Positions 33,849 to 42,857 of a DNA stretch of 64,000 nucleotides are shown piece by piece. Location: positions 916,690 to 980,689 of the forward strand of contig NZ_LN868537.1 in NCBI RefSeq assembly GCF_001261775.1, written 5' to 3'. This stretch comes from Anaeromassilibacillus senegalensis (GTDB lineage: Bacteria; Bacillota; Clostridia; Oscillospirales; Acutalibacteraceae). The first letter of the stretch is position 1. The number at the start of each line of letters is the position of its first letter. The notes beneath the pieces were generated by a model. The model ran no database searches and had not been told where the DNA came from. It saw nothing but the letters and a program-made list of their open reading frames with translations. A program made the translations under genes and the position numbers.

Positions 33849-35615
33849 TTGACAATGAACAACGAAAATGTGATATATGGCATCAACGGCCCGGTCGTGA
33901 CCGTAAAAAATGCCCGCAGCTTCTCTATGATGGAGATGGTCTACGTGGGAAACGAGCGCCTGGTCGGTGAAATTATCGGTATCACCAGCGCGCTGACCAC
34001 CATCCAGGTTTATGAAGAAACCACCGGCCTCCGTCCGGGAGAACCCGTAGTAGGTACCGGAAGCCCCATGAATGTCACGCTAGGCCCCGGTATTCTGGAC
34101 AACATATTTGACGGCATTGAACGCCCGCTGAAAGCCATCGAGGAACAGAGCGGCGCGTTTATCTCCCGCGGCAGCGCCGTATCCTCTCTGGACACGGAAC
34201 GTCTCTGGGACGTGATCGTAACCGTCAAAGAGGGCGACTTGCTCAAAGGCGGCGATGTTTATGCCGAATGTCCGGAAACGCCCATTATCCGACACAAATG
34301 CATGGTGCCGCCGCGCCTGTCCGGCACGGTGGTCAAGGTTGCCGGGAACGGTAAATACCATGTGGAGGATTCAGTGGTAACCCTGCGGGATTCCGCCGGC
34401 CATCTGCATGAACTCTCGCTTTGCCAGAAATGGCCGATCCGTATGCCGCGTCCTGTTGCTGAACGTCTGCAAACCACCGTACCGCTCATCACCGGCCAGA
34501 GGGTCATTGATACGCTGTTCCCCATTGCAAAAGGCGGCACGGCGGCCATCCCCGGCGGGTTCGGCACGGGCAAAACCATGACGCAGCACCAGCTTGCCAA
34601 ATGGTGCGACGCCGACATTATTATTTATGTGGGCTGCGGCGAACGCGGCAATGAGATGAGCCAGGTTCTGGATGAATTTTCCGAGCTGGTCGACCCGAAG
34701 TCCGGCCGGCCGATGACGGACCGGACCGTGCTGATCGCAAATACCAGCAACATGCCGGTTGCGGCGCGTGAGGCGTCTATTTACACCGGCATCACATTGG
34801 CGGAATATTACCGCGATATGGGCTACCATGTGGCGATCATGGCGGACTCCACCTCCCGCTGGGCGGAAGCCCTGCGTGAGATCAGCGGCCGCCTGGAAGA
34901 GATGCCCGCCGAAGAGGGCTTCCCCGCCTATCTGCCGAGCCGCCTCTCCGAGTTTTACGAGCGCGCGGGCATGGTGCAGAATCTCAATCAGACGGACGGC
35001 TCCGTCACAATCATCGGCGCTGTTTCGCCGCAGGGGTCTGACTTCTCCGAGCCGGTCACGCAGAATACCAAGCGCTTTACGCGCTGTTTCTGGGCGCTGG
35101 ACAAATCGCTGGCCTACGCCCGCCACTACCCCGCCATCAACTGGACGCAGAGTTACAGCGAATACTTTGGCGATCTCGACCCGTGGTACACCGAACACGT
35201 CGGTGAAGACTTCATCAAGTACCGCCGTAAAATCTCCAACATCCTTCAGGAGGAAAACCAGCTGATGGAGATTGTCAAACTGATCGGCTCCGACGTATTG
35301 CCGGACGACCAGAAGCTCATCATTGAGACCGCGCGTGTTATCCGCGTCGGTTTTCTGCAACAGAACGCCTTCCATGCGGACGATACCTTTGTTCCGCTGG
35401 AAAAGCAGAAGCTGATGATGAAGGTGATTTTACATCTCTATAAAAAGGCCAAACAGCTTGTGGCCGCCAGCATCCCGATCTCCGGAATCATGGAAAGCGG
35501 CCTGTTTGAAAAGCTGATCAAGATCAAATATGATATTCCCAACAATAAACTGGAACTGTTTGACGACTACATCAAAGAGATCGACGAGACGCTCTCCCAT
35601 ATCGTAAACGCGTAA
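33849..35615 (+). CDS. V/A-type ATPase catalytic subunit A
   Basis: The nucleotide-hydrolysing subunit (NtpA), 588 residues. The P-loop GGFGTGKTMTQHQLAKW begins at residue 236, and the family-specific large insertion (non-homologous region) precedes it (about 110-190). Also present are CGERGNEMSQVLDEF and MADSTSRWAEALREISGRLEE. The start is a TTG at 33849 with AAAGGA about 10 nt upstream; an ATG two codons later is possible. It is followed by subunit B, and together they form the A3B3 head. Whether the complex pumps H+ or Na+ is not settled by this subunit. Confidence 0.96.
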   Translation: MTMNNENVIYGINGPVVTVKNARSFSMMEMVYVGNERLVGEIIGITSALTTIQVYEETTGLRPGEPVVGTGSPMNVTLGPGILDNIFDGIERPLKAIEEQSGAFISRGSAVSSLDTERLWDVIVTVKEGDLLKGGDVYAECPETPIIRHKCMVPPRLSGTVVKVAGNGKYHVEDSVVTLRDSAGHLHELSLCQKWPIRMPRPVAERLQTTVPLITGQRVIDTLFPIAKGGTAAIPGGFGTGKTMTQHQLAKWCDADIIIYVGCGERGNEMSQVLDEFSELVDPKSGRPMTDRTVLIANTSNMPVAAREASIYTGITLAEYYRDMGYHVAIMADSTSRWAEALREISGRLEEMPAEEGFPAYLPSRLSEFYERAGMVQNLNQTDGSVTIIGAVSPQGSDFSEPVTQNTKRFTRCFWALDKSLAYARHYPAINWTQSYSEYFGDLDPWYTEHVGEDFIKYRRKISNILQEENQLMEIVKLIGSDVLPDDQKLIIETARVIRVGFLQQNAFHADDTFVPLEKQKLMMKVILHLYKKAKQLVAASIPISGIMESGLFEKLIKIKYDIPNNKLELFDDYIKEIDETLSHIVNA

Positions 35616-35698
35616 CCCGCGTTCTTTCGCAAGCTGCGGTTTCAATATGAAAGCGATCCCCGCCGCTTGCCGTATCATTACAAAAGCAGGTGAGAAAA

Positions 35699-37135
35699 AT
35701 GATTCTTGACTATATAGGCGTGAAGGAGATCAACGGTTCTTTGATCGTATTGGACGACGTGGAAAACGCTTCTTTTGAGGAAGTCGTCGACATCCGGATG
35801 GACGATGGCACCATGCGGCAGGGCAGAATTGTGCAGATGGAAGGCAACCGCGTTGTCGTTCAGGTATTTGAAGGCACCCGCGGCATCTCTCTGAACAACA
35901 CCCGCACCCGTTTGCTGGGGCACCCGATGGAAATGCCCCTCTCCCCGGAAATCCTAGGCCGCGTCTTCGACGGCGCGGGACGCCCGATCGACGGCCTGGG
36001 CGATATCTTCCCCGTCAAACGCGCCAACATCAACGGCACGCCGATCAATCCGGTCTCCCGTGTGTATCCAAAGAACTACATCAATACCGGCATCTCCACC
36101 ATCGACGTGCTGATGACCCTGATTCGCGGGCAAAAGCTTCCCATTTTCTCCGGTTCCGGCATGAAGCACAACGAGCTTGCCGTACAGATTGCCCGCCAGG
36201 CAAAGATCAAAGACGCAACCGAGGACAATTTTGCCATCGTCTTTGCCGCCATGGGCGCAAAGAACGACGTGGCGGAGTATTTCCGGCGTTCTTTTGACGA
36301 GTCCGGCGTGCTGCAAAAAGTTGTTATGTTTCTGAACCTGTCCAACGATCCAATCATTGAACGTATCCTGACACCGCGCTGTGCGCTGACCGTTGCAGAA
36401 TATCTCGCTTTTGAACTGGGAATGCACATTCTCGTCATCATGACGGATATGACCTCTTACGCGGAGGCGCTGCGCGAATTCAGCTCCAGCAAGGGAGAAA
36501 TCCCGGGCCGTAAGGGCTTCCCGGGCTACCTGTATTCGGATCTCGCCTCTCTGTACGAGCGCGCCGGCATGGTGCGCGGAAAAGAGGGTTCCGTCACACA
36601 GATTCCTATTCTGACCATGCCGAATGACGACGTGACGCACCCTGTTCCCGACCTGACCGGTTACATTACAGAGGGACAGATTGTTCTGGACCGCGCATTG
36701 GACAACAGCGGCGTTTATCCGCCGGTTTCCGTACTCCCCTCCCTTTCCCGTCTGATGAAGGATGGTATCGGCGCAGGTTACACCCGCGAGGATCACTCCG
36801 CCCTTTCCAACCAGCTGTTCGCCTCCTATGCAAAGGTGATGGATGCACGTTCGCTGGCCTCCGTCATCGGTGAAGAAGAGCTTTCCCCCAACGATAAGAA
36901 GTATTTGGAATTTGGCAAGCTGTTTGAAAAGCACTATGTCAACCAGGGCTTCAACGAAAACCGCAGCATCGAGCAGAGCCTCGATCTCGGCTGGCGGCTG
37001 CTGGCCACCCTCCCGCGCGAAGAGCTGGACCGTGTGGACGACGCCATACTGGATCAGTATTATGAAAAAGCCAAGCAGCAAACGGAAGCGGAAAACGAGC
37101 GGAAAGCCAAGCAGGCGGAAGAGGCTAAAAAATAA
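35699..37135 (+). CDS. V/A-type ATPase subunit B
   Basis: The non-catalytic nucleotide-binding partner (NtpB), 478 residues. The P-loop is degenerate as expected ([21 protein letters not shown]), and GREF-type motifs such as [36 protein letters not shown] and the arginine-finger region near [11 protein letters not shown] are present. The ATG at 35699 is preceded by AGGTGA. The C-terminus ends with a highly charged tail ([19 protein letters not shown]). Confidence 0.96.
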   Translation: MILDYIGVKEINGSLIVLDDVENASFEEVVDIRMDDGTMRQGRIVQMEGNRVVVQVFEGTRGISLNNTRTRLLGHPMEMPLSPEILGRVFDGAGRPIDGLGDIFPVKRANINGTPINPVSRVYPKNYINTGISTIDVLMTLIRGQKLPIFSGSGMKHNELAVQIARQAKIKDATEDNFAIVFAAMGAKNDVAEYFRRSFDESGVLQKVVMFLNLSNDPIIERILTPRCALTVAEYLAFELGMHILVIMTDMTSYAEALREFSSSKGEIPGRKGFPGYLYSDLASLYERAGMVRGKEGSVTQIPILTMPNDDVTHPVPDLTGYITEGQIVLDRALDNSGVYPPVSVLPSLSRLMKDGIGAGYTREDHSALSNQLFASYAKVMDARSLASVIGEEELSPNDKKYLEFGKLFEKHYVNQGFNENRSIEQSLDLGWRLLATLPREELDRVDDAILDQYYEKAKQQTEAENERKAKQAEEAKK

Positions 37136-37168
37136 TGCCGCACCGGCAAATGAAAGGGGTGAGCTGCC

Positions 37169-37795
37169 ATGGCCAACCAAGTTGTGCCAACAAAGGGAAA
37201 TCTGCTGGCTACAAAAAAATCACTGGAGCTTTCCCGCACCGGCTTTGAGCTGCTGGATCGAAAACGCAATATTTTAATCCGTGAGATGATGGCGCTGATC
37301 GAACGCGCCAATTCCATACAGGGAAAAATCGACCAAACCTATGAGGACGCGTATGCAGCGTTGCAGCGCGCCAATATCACGCTGGGCGTTTGTGATGAGC
37401 TCTCCCAGACGGTCCCGCTGGACGACGGCCTGAATGTGGCTTACCGAAGCGTCATGGGCGTGGAGATTCCAATGGTTTCCCTTACGCCGCGCGATATCCC
37501 CATTCCGTTCGGCCTGAACGCCACCAACATTATGCTGGACGACGCATACAACAAGTTCAACGAGGTTAAGCGGCTGACTGCCGAGTTGGCAGAGGTGGAA
37601 AACAGCGTTTACCGCCTGGCGGACGCCATTAAAAAGACACAGAAGCGCGCCAACGCTCTGAAAAATATCATGATTCCCCGTTTTGAGGAAACCGTCAAGT
37701 TTATCACGGACGCGTTGGAGGAAAAGGATCGCGAGGAATTCTCGCGCTTAAAAGTTATTAAAAAGCAGAAGGAAGAGAAATCTGCCACTGCATAA
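37169..37795 (+). CDS. V/A-type ATPase subunit D
   Basis: The central rotor shaft (NtpD), 208 residues. It opens with the family helix VVPTKGNLLATKKSLELSRT, containing the PTKxxLxxLK-like pattern, and ends with NALKNIMIPRFEETVKFI then a charged tail. It is the last gene of the operon and its stop overlaps the stem of the terminator. GAAAGGGG precedes the ATG. Confidence 0.96.
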   Translation: MANQVVPTKGNLLATKKSLELSRTGFELLDRKRNILIREMMALIERANSIQGKIDQTYEDAYAALQRANITLGVCDELSQTVPLDDGLNVAYRSVMGVEIPMVSLTPRDIPIPFGLNATNIMLDDAYNKFNEVKRLTAELAEVENSVYRLADAIKKTQKRANALKNIMIPRFEETVKFITDALEEKDREEFSRLKVIKKQKEEKSATA

Positions 37796-37835
37796 AAGAG
37801 AACCCGGCGTATTGCTATACGCCGGGTTCTCTTTT
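37794..37835. terminator. Bidirectional terminator between the ATPase operon and ackA
   Basis: A 19-bp perfect stem (37794-37812 and 37817-37835) with a 4-nt loop has AAAA on the left and TTTT on the right, so it can end transcription from either side. The left arm overlaps the stop codon of subunit D. Confidence 0.93.
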
Positions 37836-37850
37836 ATGCAATTTTATGAA

Positions 37851-39107
37851 TCAGATGTCTTCCAGGTCCACATAGGTTTTATCCTCTGTGGAAGCATAGT
37901 TGAGCTTCTCCACAATAATCTTTGTATCGCGCGCAATGACCAGCTCTTCATTGGTCGGAATCACATAGACCGCTACCTGCGAATCAAATGTGGAAACTTT
38001 GCCTTCTCTGCCGCCAACCATCTCTTCGTTTGTCTCCGCGTCGATCTTCAGGCCCAGATACCGCAGGCCGCGGCAGATCGCATAGCGGTGGTGCGGCTGG
38101 TTTTCTCCCAAGCCGGCGGTAAAGACCAGCGCGTCCAGGCCGTTCATCGCGGCGGCATAAGCGCCGATCTGCTTGATAATCTGGTAAGCCAGCATCTCAT
38201 GTGCCAAAATTGCGCGGGGATTTCCTTCGATTGCCGCTTTGGTAACGTCGCGGTCGTCGCTGGAAATACCGGAAACACCCAGCAAGCCGGACTTTTTATT
38301 CAAAATATCGTCCATCTGACCGGGGGTCAGGTTTTCCTTTTCCATAATGAAGGTCACAATGGACGGATCCAGGGAGCCGCAGCGCGTACCCATCATAAAG
38401 CCATCCAGCGGCGTCAAGCCCATACTGGTATCGATGACGCGCCCATCCTGAATCGCCGCGATGGAAGAGCCGTTGCCGATATGACAGGTCACCATCTTGA
38501 TATCCTCCAGCGGCTGATGCATCAGATGCGCGCAGTGCTTGCTCACATAACGATGGGAGGTTCCGTGGAAACCATAGCGGCGGATGCCGTATTTTTTATA
38601 ATATTCATACGGAATGGCATACATATACGCCTTCGGCGGCATTGTGGAGTGAAAGGAGGTATCGAATACCACAACTTCCGGCACCTCTTCGCCAAAAACT
38701 TTCTGGCAGGCCAAAATGCCTTCCAGCTCCGGGCCGTTGTGCAGCGGAGCCAGCGGAATCAGGCTTCTGATTCCCTCGACGACTTCCTCATTGACCAAAA
38801 CCGATTTGCGGAAAATAGAACCGCCCTGTGCTACACGGTGGCCGATCGCGCTGACCTCATCCAGGTTTTTGATAACGCCCACCTTTTTATCCGTCAGCGC
38901 CTGTGTAACGTGCATAAACGCATCCGTGTGGTCCGCCATAGCGACCTGCACCCGTTTGTCGCGTCCGTCGGACGTTTTGTGAATAAAGACGCTGCCGTCC
39001 ATGCCGATTCTTTCGCAGTTTCCTTTTGCCAGCATCCGCTCACTGTCCATGTCAATCAGCTGATATTTCAGGGAAGAACTGCCGGCATTGATGACCAAAA
39101 CTTTCAT
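37851..39107 (-). CDS. ackA: Acetate kinase
   Basis: Interconverts acetyl phosphate plus ADP with acetate plus ATP, the substrate-level phosphorylation step of acetogenic fermentation. The 418-residue protein starts MKVLVINAGSSSLKYQLIDM, the first phosphate-binding motif of the ASKHA fold. It also has VFDTSFHSTMP, RRYGFHGTSHRYV (with the active-site His) and GLTPLDGFMMGTRCGSLDP. The ATG at 39105-39107 has GGAGG 9 nt upstream. No pta is adjacent. It diverges from tmcAL, whose enzyme also uses acetate. Confidence 0.97.
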   Translation of the reverse strand: MKVLVINAGSSSLKYQLIDMDSERMLAKGNCERIGMDGSVFIHKTSDGRDKRVQVAMADHTDAFMHVTQALTDKKVGVIKNLDEVSAIGHRVAQGGSIFRKSVLVNEEVVEGIRSLIPLAPLHNGPELEGILACQKVFGEEVPEVVVFDTSFHSTMPPKAYMYAIPYEYYKKYGIRRYGFHGTSHRYVSKHCAHLMHQPLEDIKMVTCHIGNGSSIAAIQDGRVIDTSMGLTPLDGFMMGTRCGSLDPSIVTFIMEKENLTPGQMDDILNKKSGLLGVSGISSDDRDVTKAAIEGNPRAILAHEMLAYQIIKQIGAYAAAMNGLDALVFTAGLGENQPHHRYAICRGLRYLGLKIDAETNEEMVGGREGKVSTFDSQVAVYVIPTNEELVIARDTKIIVEKLNYASTEDKTYVDLEDI

Positions 39108-39317
39108 TATGGAAATCCTCCTACTCAATTTTGTGACGCACCTGTTCCCCTTTTATTATGTCCTATTACAGAATGCGTCAGCCCTCTGCCTGTATCGTGT
39201 TGGGCAAAACAGAGAAATCGTTCGCTTGTCCAATTTCAATATGCAAATAACAGACAATATGGTAATATATATATAATAGTACAGGAAACGATTGAATTCA
39301 AGGAGTTTTTCTACAAA

Positions 39318-40502
39318 ATGCTAATTGCTGGAATAATTTGTGAATATAACCCATTCCATCTGGGACATATGGCGTTGATTGAAGAGACCCGCCGGCAGGG
39401 CGCAACCCATATTGCCGCCGTGATGAGCGGCAACTTTGTGCAGCGCGGAGAACCCGCGATCCTGAGTAAAAACGCGCGTACCCGGCAGGCTCTGCTCTGC
39501 GGCGCGGATCTGGTGGTGGAGCTTCCGCTTCCCTGGGCCATGGCGGGAGCGGAAAAATTTGCCTTGGGCGGCGTGTCTTTATTGGACGCTCTGGGCTGTG
39601 CACAAATCAGCTTTGGCAGTGAATGCGGCGATGCGCAGCGGATATTCCAGCTTGCCGGGCTTTTGCAGTCCCCGGCGTTCTCACCCGTACTGCGGGAAGA
39701 ACTTTCGACAGGCGCAACATTCGCACGCGCCAGGGAGCGTGCCGTCGCCCGGATGGCCGGGCCGGATACCGCCGCTCTGCTTTCCGGCGCCAACAACACT
39801 CTGAGCATTGAGTATGCTAAGGCAATCCGTGTGCTCCATTCTCCCATGCAGCTTTTTACCATGGAACGAGTCGGGGCGGCACACGATTCCCAGGAAAACG
39901 CTTCTATTTCCAGCGCCAGCCGTATCCGTACCATGGTCCGTGACGGCCTGAATTTTTCCAGCCATATGCCGCACGCCGCGGCAAAGGTATTACAGGCGGA
40001 GATGCAGAACAGCAGGGCCCCAGCTTCCCTGCCGCGTATGGAGCGGGCAATTCTGGCCAAACTAAGGTCGATGCTGCTGGAGGATTTTGCCGCGCTTCCG
40101 GACATCAGCGAGGGACTGGAAAACCGCATTTATCAGTCGGTTCGCCGCGCCGGTTCCCTGGACGAGCTGTATGATCTTATTAAAACCAAACGGTATCCAT
40201 TGGCCCGCATCCGCCGCATCGTTCTCTCCGCCTTTTTGGGACTGACGGCAGCGCATGCGGAAGGCCTTCCGCCTTACATCCGTGTGCTCGGCATGAACCG
40301 ACGCGGCGCGGAAATTTTGCATGTATCAAAAATGACCACAAAACGACCAATTGTTGCCAATACATCGGATATTTTATCTCTTGACAATTTAGCAAAAAAT
40401 ATGATTGAATTAGAGTGCAAATCGACGGATATTTATGCTCTTTTTTTACCCGATCCGCCGCCCTGCGGGTGGGACCGGACCGCCGGGATCATCAAGGAAT
40501 AG
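39318..40502 (+). CDS. tmcAL: tRNA(Met) cytidine acetate ligase TmcAL
   Basis: A 394-residue nucleotidyltransferase-like enzyme (formerly YlbM/DUF795) that activates acetate with ATP to acetyl-AMP and forms N4-acetylcytidine at the wobble base of elongator tRNA-Met. The opening IAGIICEYNPFHLGHMALIE holds the HxGH adenylate motif, followed by HIAAVMSGNFVQRGEPAI and GADLVVELPLPWA. The C-terminal region contains ARIRRIVLSAFLG and PYIRVLGMNRRGAEIL. The ATG at 39318 follows AAGGAG. A much longer open frame continues upstream across ackA, but the family N-terminus is here. An AT-rich -10-like TATAAT lies at 39272-39277. Confidence 0.95.
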   Translation: MLIAGIICEYNPFHLGHMALIEETRRQGATHIAAVMSGNFVQRGEPAILSKNARTRQALLCGADLVVELPLPWAMAGAEKFALGGVSLLDALGCAQISFGSECGDAQRIFQLAGLLQSPAFSPVLREELSTGATFARARERAVARMAGPDTAALLSGANNTLSIEYAKAIRVLHSPMQLFTMERVGAAHDSQENASISSASRIRTMVRDGLNFSSHMPHAAAKVLQAEMQNSRAPASLPRMERAILAKLRSMLLEDFAALPDISEGLENRIYQSVRRAGSLDELYDLIKTKRYPLARIRRIVLSAFLGLTAAHAEGLPPYIRVLGMNRRGAEILHVSKMTTKRPIVANTSDILSLDNLAKNMIELECKSTDIYALFLPDPPPCGWDRTAGIIKE

Positions 40503-40588
40503 ACCGGTTTCGGATCTTTTTCCTGCCCTGCATTCAGGAATCTCTGTTTGGGACAACAATATTTTCATAAAAAGGACGTGTCATTTTC

Positions 40589-41518
40589 TTGGAACTAAAG
40601 GAAATTACGTATGAAAACTATGGAAAATGCGTACAACTCAGCAACGGTGTTGTCGATGTGGTTGTAACCATCGACTGCGGGCCGCGGATTGTGCGTTTTG
40701 GGTTTGTCGGCGGCGATAACATTTTTTATAACGATTTGGATCGGGTTTATTGTACACAAAACGAAGACATGGACTACTACTATGGCAAAGGCGCCGCCTG
40801 CCATCTCTACGGCGGCCACCGCCTCTGGCTGGCGCCGGAGCGGATGCCGCAGTCCTATTTTCCAGACAATGATCCTGTCATTTACGCACTCCTGTCCGAC
40901 GGCGTGACCTTTTCCTCTGCCAAACAGGCGCACAATGAGGTACAGACGCGCCTGGAGGTCGTAATGGGCCGGGATTCCGCAGATATTATGCTGGTACACA
41001 GCGTGATGAACTTCGCCAAAGAGCGCCAAACGCTGGCGTTATGGCCAATCACGATGCTGAACGGCAGCGGCCTTGAGGTGATCCCGCAAAACCGTCCGGA
41101 TGAAAACGAACTTCTTCCCAACCGGGTACTGACGCTCTGGCCATATACCGACTCGCAGGACCCGCGCCTGTTTATCGGCAACCGGTTTATTACGCTTCAC
41201 CATGATCCCAACATGCAAAAGCCCTTAAAAATTGGACTGAACAATGTTCTGGGCTGGTCTGCGTATATCACGCCGCAAACAACGTTGGTCAAACGCTTTG
41301 TCCATTCCTCCGCCGCATATCCCGACTACGGCAGTTCTTTTGAAACATATTTGAACGGCGATTATCTGGCAATGGAGACGATGAGCCCTTTGTACACCAT
41401 GGAACCCGGCGGCGCCATTCGCCATGTGGAAAACCTTTCCCTGTTCCATACCAACAATTGCGTACATCCACAGGATGAAGACGGCATCGCCAAATACATG
41501 GACCATCTGGGCCAGTGA
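40589..41518 (+). CDS. DUF4380/galactose-mutarotase-like protein
   Basis: A 309-residue soluble protein whose pattern (VVDVVVTIDCGPRIVRFGFV, HLYGGHRLWLAPE, ALWPITML) is that of the beta-rich aldose-epimerase-like superfamily, close to DUF4380 proteins. It lacks a signal peptide. The substrate and activity are unknown. The TTG start follows AAGGACG about 10 nt upstream. It stands 86 nt after tmcAL on the same strand and has its own terminator, so co-transcription with tmcAL is possible but not required. Confidence 0.7.
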   Translation: MELKEITYENYGKCVQLSNGVVDVVVTIDCGPRIVRFGFVGGDNIFYNDLDRVYCTQNEDMDYYYGKGAACHLYGGHRLWLAPERMPQSYFPDNDPVIYALLSDGVTFSSAKQAHNEVQTRLEVVMGRDSADIMLVHSVMNFAKERQTLALWPITMLNGSGLEVIPQNRPDENELLPNRVLTLWPYTDSQDPRLFIGNRFITLHHDPNMQKPLKIGLNNVLGWSAYITPQTTLVKRFVHSSAAYPDYGSSFETYLNGDYLAMETMSPLYTMEPGGAIRHVENLSLFHTNNCVHPQDEDGIAKYMDHLGQ

Positions 41519-41583
41519 TTTTGCTCCCATCACGCAAAAAATGGATACAACAAAAATCCCCTTTGAATATTGCGCAAAAAAAT

Positions 41584-41625
41584 GCCCGTGAAATCTGTTT
41601 TTAAATGGATTTCACGGGCGTTTTT
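41584..41625 (+). terminator. Intrinsic terminator after the mutarotase-like gene
   Basis: GCCCGTGAAATC (41584-41595) pairs with its exact complement (41608-41619) around a 12-nt loop, followed by GTTTTTAT. Confidence 0.9.
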
Positions 41626-41771
41626 ATCCCTTCTGGGCTGTTTTTACATTTTATGTGCTTGTCTTTACACAGAATATGCATTCTGCAACGATTGCGCCCT
41701 GTTTGCTTCTATGAATAAACTGTAGACTTAACCCAACAACGCGCAATCTGCCATGCTCTTTTTCCTCTTCT

Positions 41772-42533
41772 CTATATTTTTTTCCCAATATAGAAGACGT
41801 AACCATAGTATTGTTTATACTTTGCATATAACTCTACCTCATCCCGGTTCTCCGCAACAAATGCCTCTACCGTTTCATTCCCATTATATTTTTCTAAAAG
41901 TAACTTGAGTGCTGCTTCTCGTGGAATAAAGTAGTGATCCGTCCAGCATTTTTCCGGCAGCGTAAAGGAGGAAACAAATTGATAGCCGCATTTTTGCAAT
42001 ATCTCAATATTATGCGCAACCGAATCCAATCCGCTTCCGGCATCCGTCCAGAATTTATCAATGACAGCGGGACGCTCATCCGTGAGCCAGGAGGGACATG
42101 TCACAACAACATAACCACATATTTTGAGATATCCGTGCCAATGCGCAAGCCCCTTTTCAAAGCCAATACTGTCGATTGCACCTTCCGACCAAATCAGATC
42201 GAACGCTTCTTTTTCAAAAGGCAAATTTTCCATTGATCCGACAACGCCCTTTACTCGTTCTGCAAGGTTTTGCTTTTGAGCATTCTCGTTAAGCACATTG
42301 ACAAAGTCTGGGAACAGATCCAAGCCGATGATATTTCCGGCCAAATGTTGCGCCAGAACCATGGTTTGTCCGCCGCTTCCACAGCCCAAATCCGCTGACA
42401 GAGAAAATTGATCAATATGATCAAGAAACCCTAACGCCTTGCGTGTCATCTCAGGGCTGCCAGGCCCCTGACGTTCCAATCCCGCATGTGTTTCAATCAG
42501 TAAATCCAATACAGATGGTTGTTTGTTTTCCAT
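41772..42533 (-). CDS. Class I SAM-dependent methyltransferase
   Basis: A 253-residue cytosolic methyltransferase. Motif I is SADLGCGSGGQTMVLAQ (near residue 46), followed by GLDLFPDFV (acidic residue of motif II) and the DLIWSEGAIDSIGFEKGL motif. Acceptor unknown. The gene and its flanks look richer in A and T than neighbouring genes, so acquisition by transfer is plausible. AAAGGAGG lies 10 nt before the ATG. It stands alone between two unrelated genes. Confidence 0.88.
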   Translation of the reverse strand: MENKQPSVLDLLIETHAGLERQGPGSPEMTRKALGFLDHIDQFSLSADLGCGSGGQTMVLAQHLAGNIIGLDLFPDFVNVLNENAQKQNLAERVKGVVGSMENLPFEKEAFDLIWSEGAIDSIGFEKGLAHWHGYLKICGYVVVTCPSWLTDERPAVIDKFWTDAGSGLDSVAHNIEILQKCGYQFVSSFTLPEKCWTDHYFIPREAALKLLLEKYNGNETVEAFVAENRDEVELYAKYKQYYGYVFYIGKKI

Positions 42534-42857
42534 TTTTTATTTCCTCCTTTTAGTGAAATACCGCACTTTTTCTAAAGACCTCTTTACTGAAATACTCCAT
42601 GAATTCGTTCGTAAAAATACAACCTTTTTTCTGCCGCACTTTATCCGCCTAAGGTGAATCAATACAAATGAATTGCTTTTTTACTTAACTACTTTTGTGT
42701 CATACTTTAAGCCATTAAAAATTATTCCTTTTGTTCATTAGGGTGCCAACTGCGCAGCGTTTTATCGATCGCAAATGAGACGGCACACATCAGAAATAGC
42801 TATTTATAATCTTTTTCAGCTAAAAAGATTTCATGACCATTGAACATCTCTATTGTT
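42534..42857. other. AT-rich intergenic stretch, no gene seen
   Basis: 324 bases between the methyltransferase and rsgA, markedly AT-rich and without a credible open frame. The only structure I see is AATCTTTTT/AAAAAGATT (42808-42830), a weak stem just past the rsgA stop that could act as a poor terminator on the minus strand. The upstream signals of the methyltransferase gene must also lie here, but no hexamer pair is convincing. Confidence 0.6.

Noticed and set aside
28946..37795. Whether the ATPase operon includes an F-type ATP synthase gene
   Set aside because: Every subunit matches the V/A-type set; there are no alpha, beta, gamma or epsilon F-type genes.
37812..39317. A long plus-strand open frame antisense to ackA that is continuous with tmcAL
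   Set aside because: Its first 500 codons are the mirror of ackA coding sequence and have no family features; TmcAL starts with a conserved motif and a ribosome-binding site at 39318.
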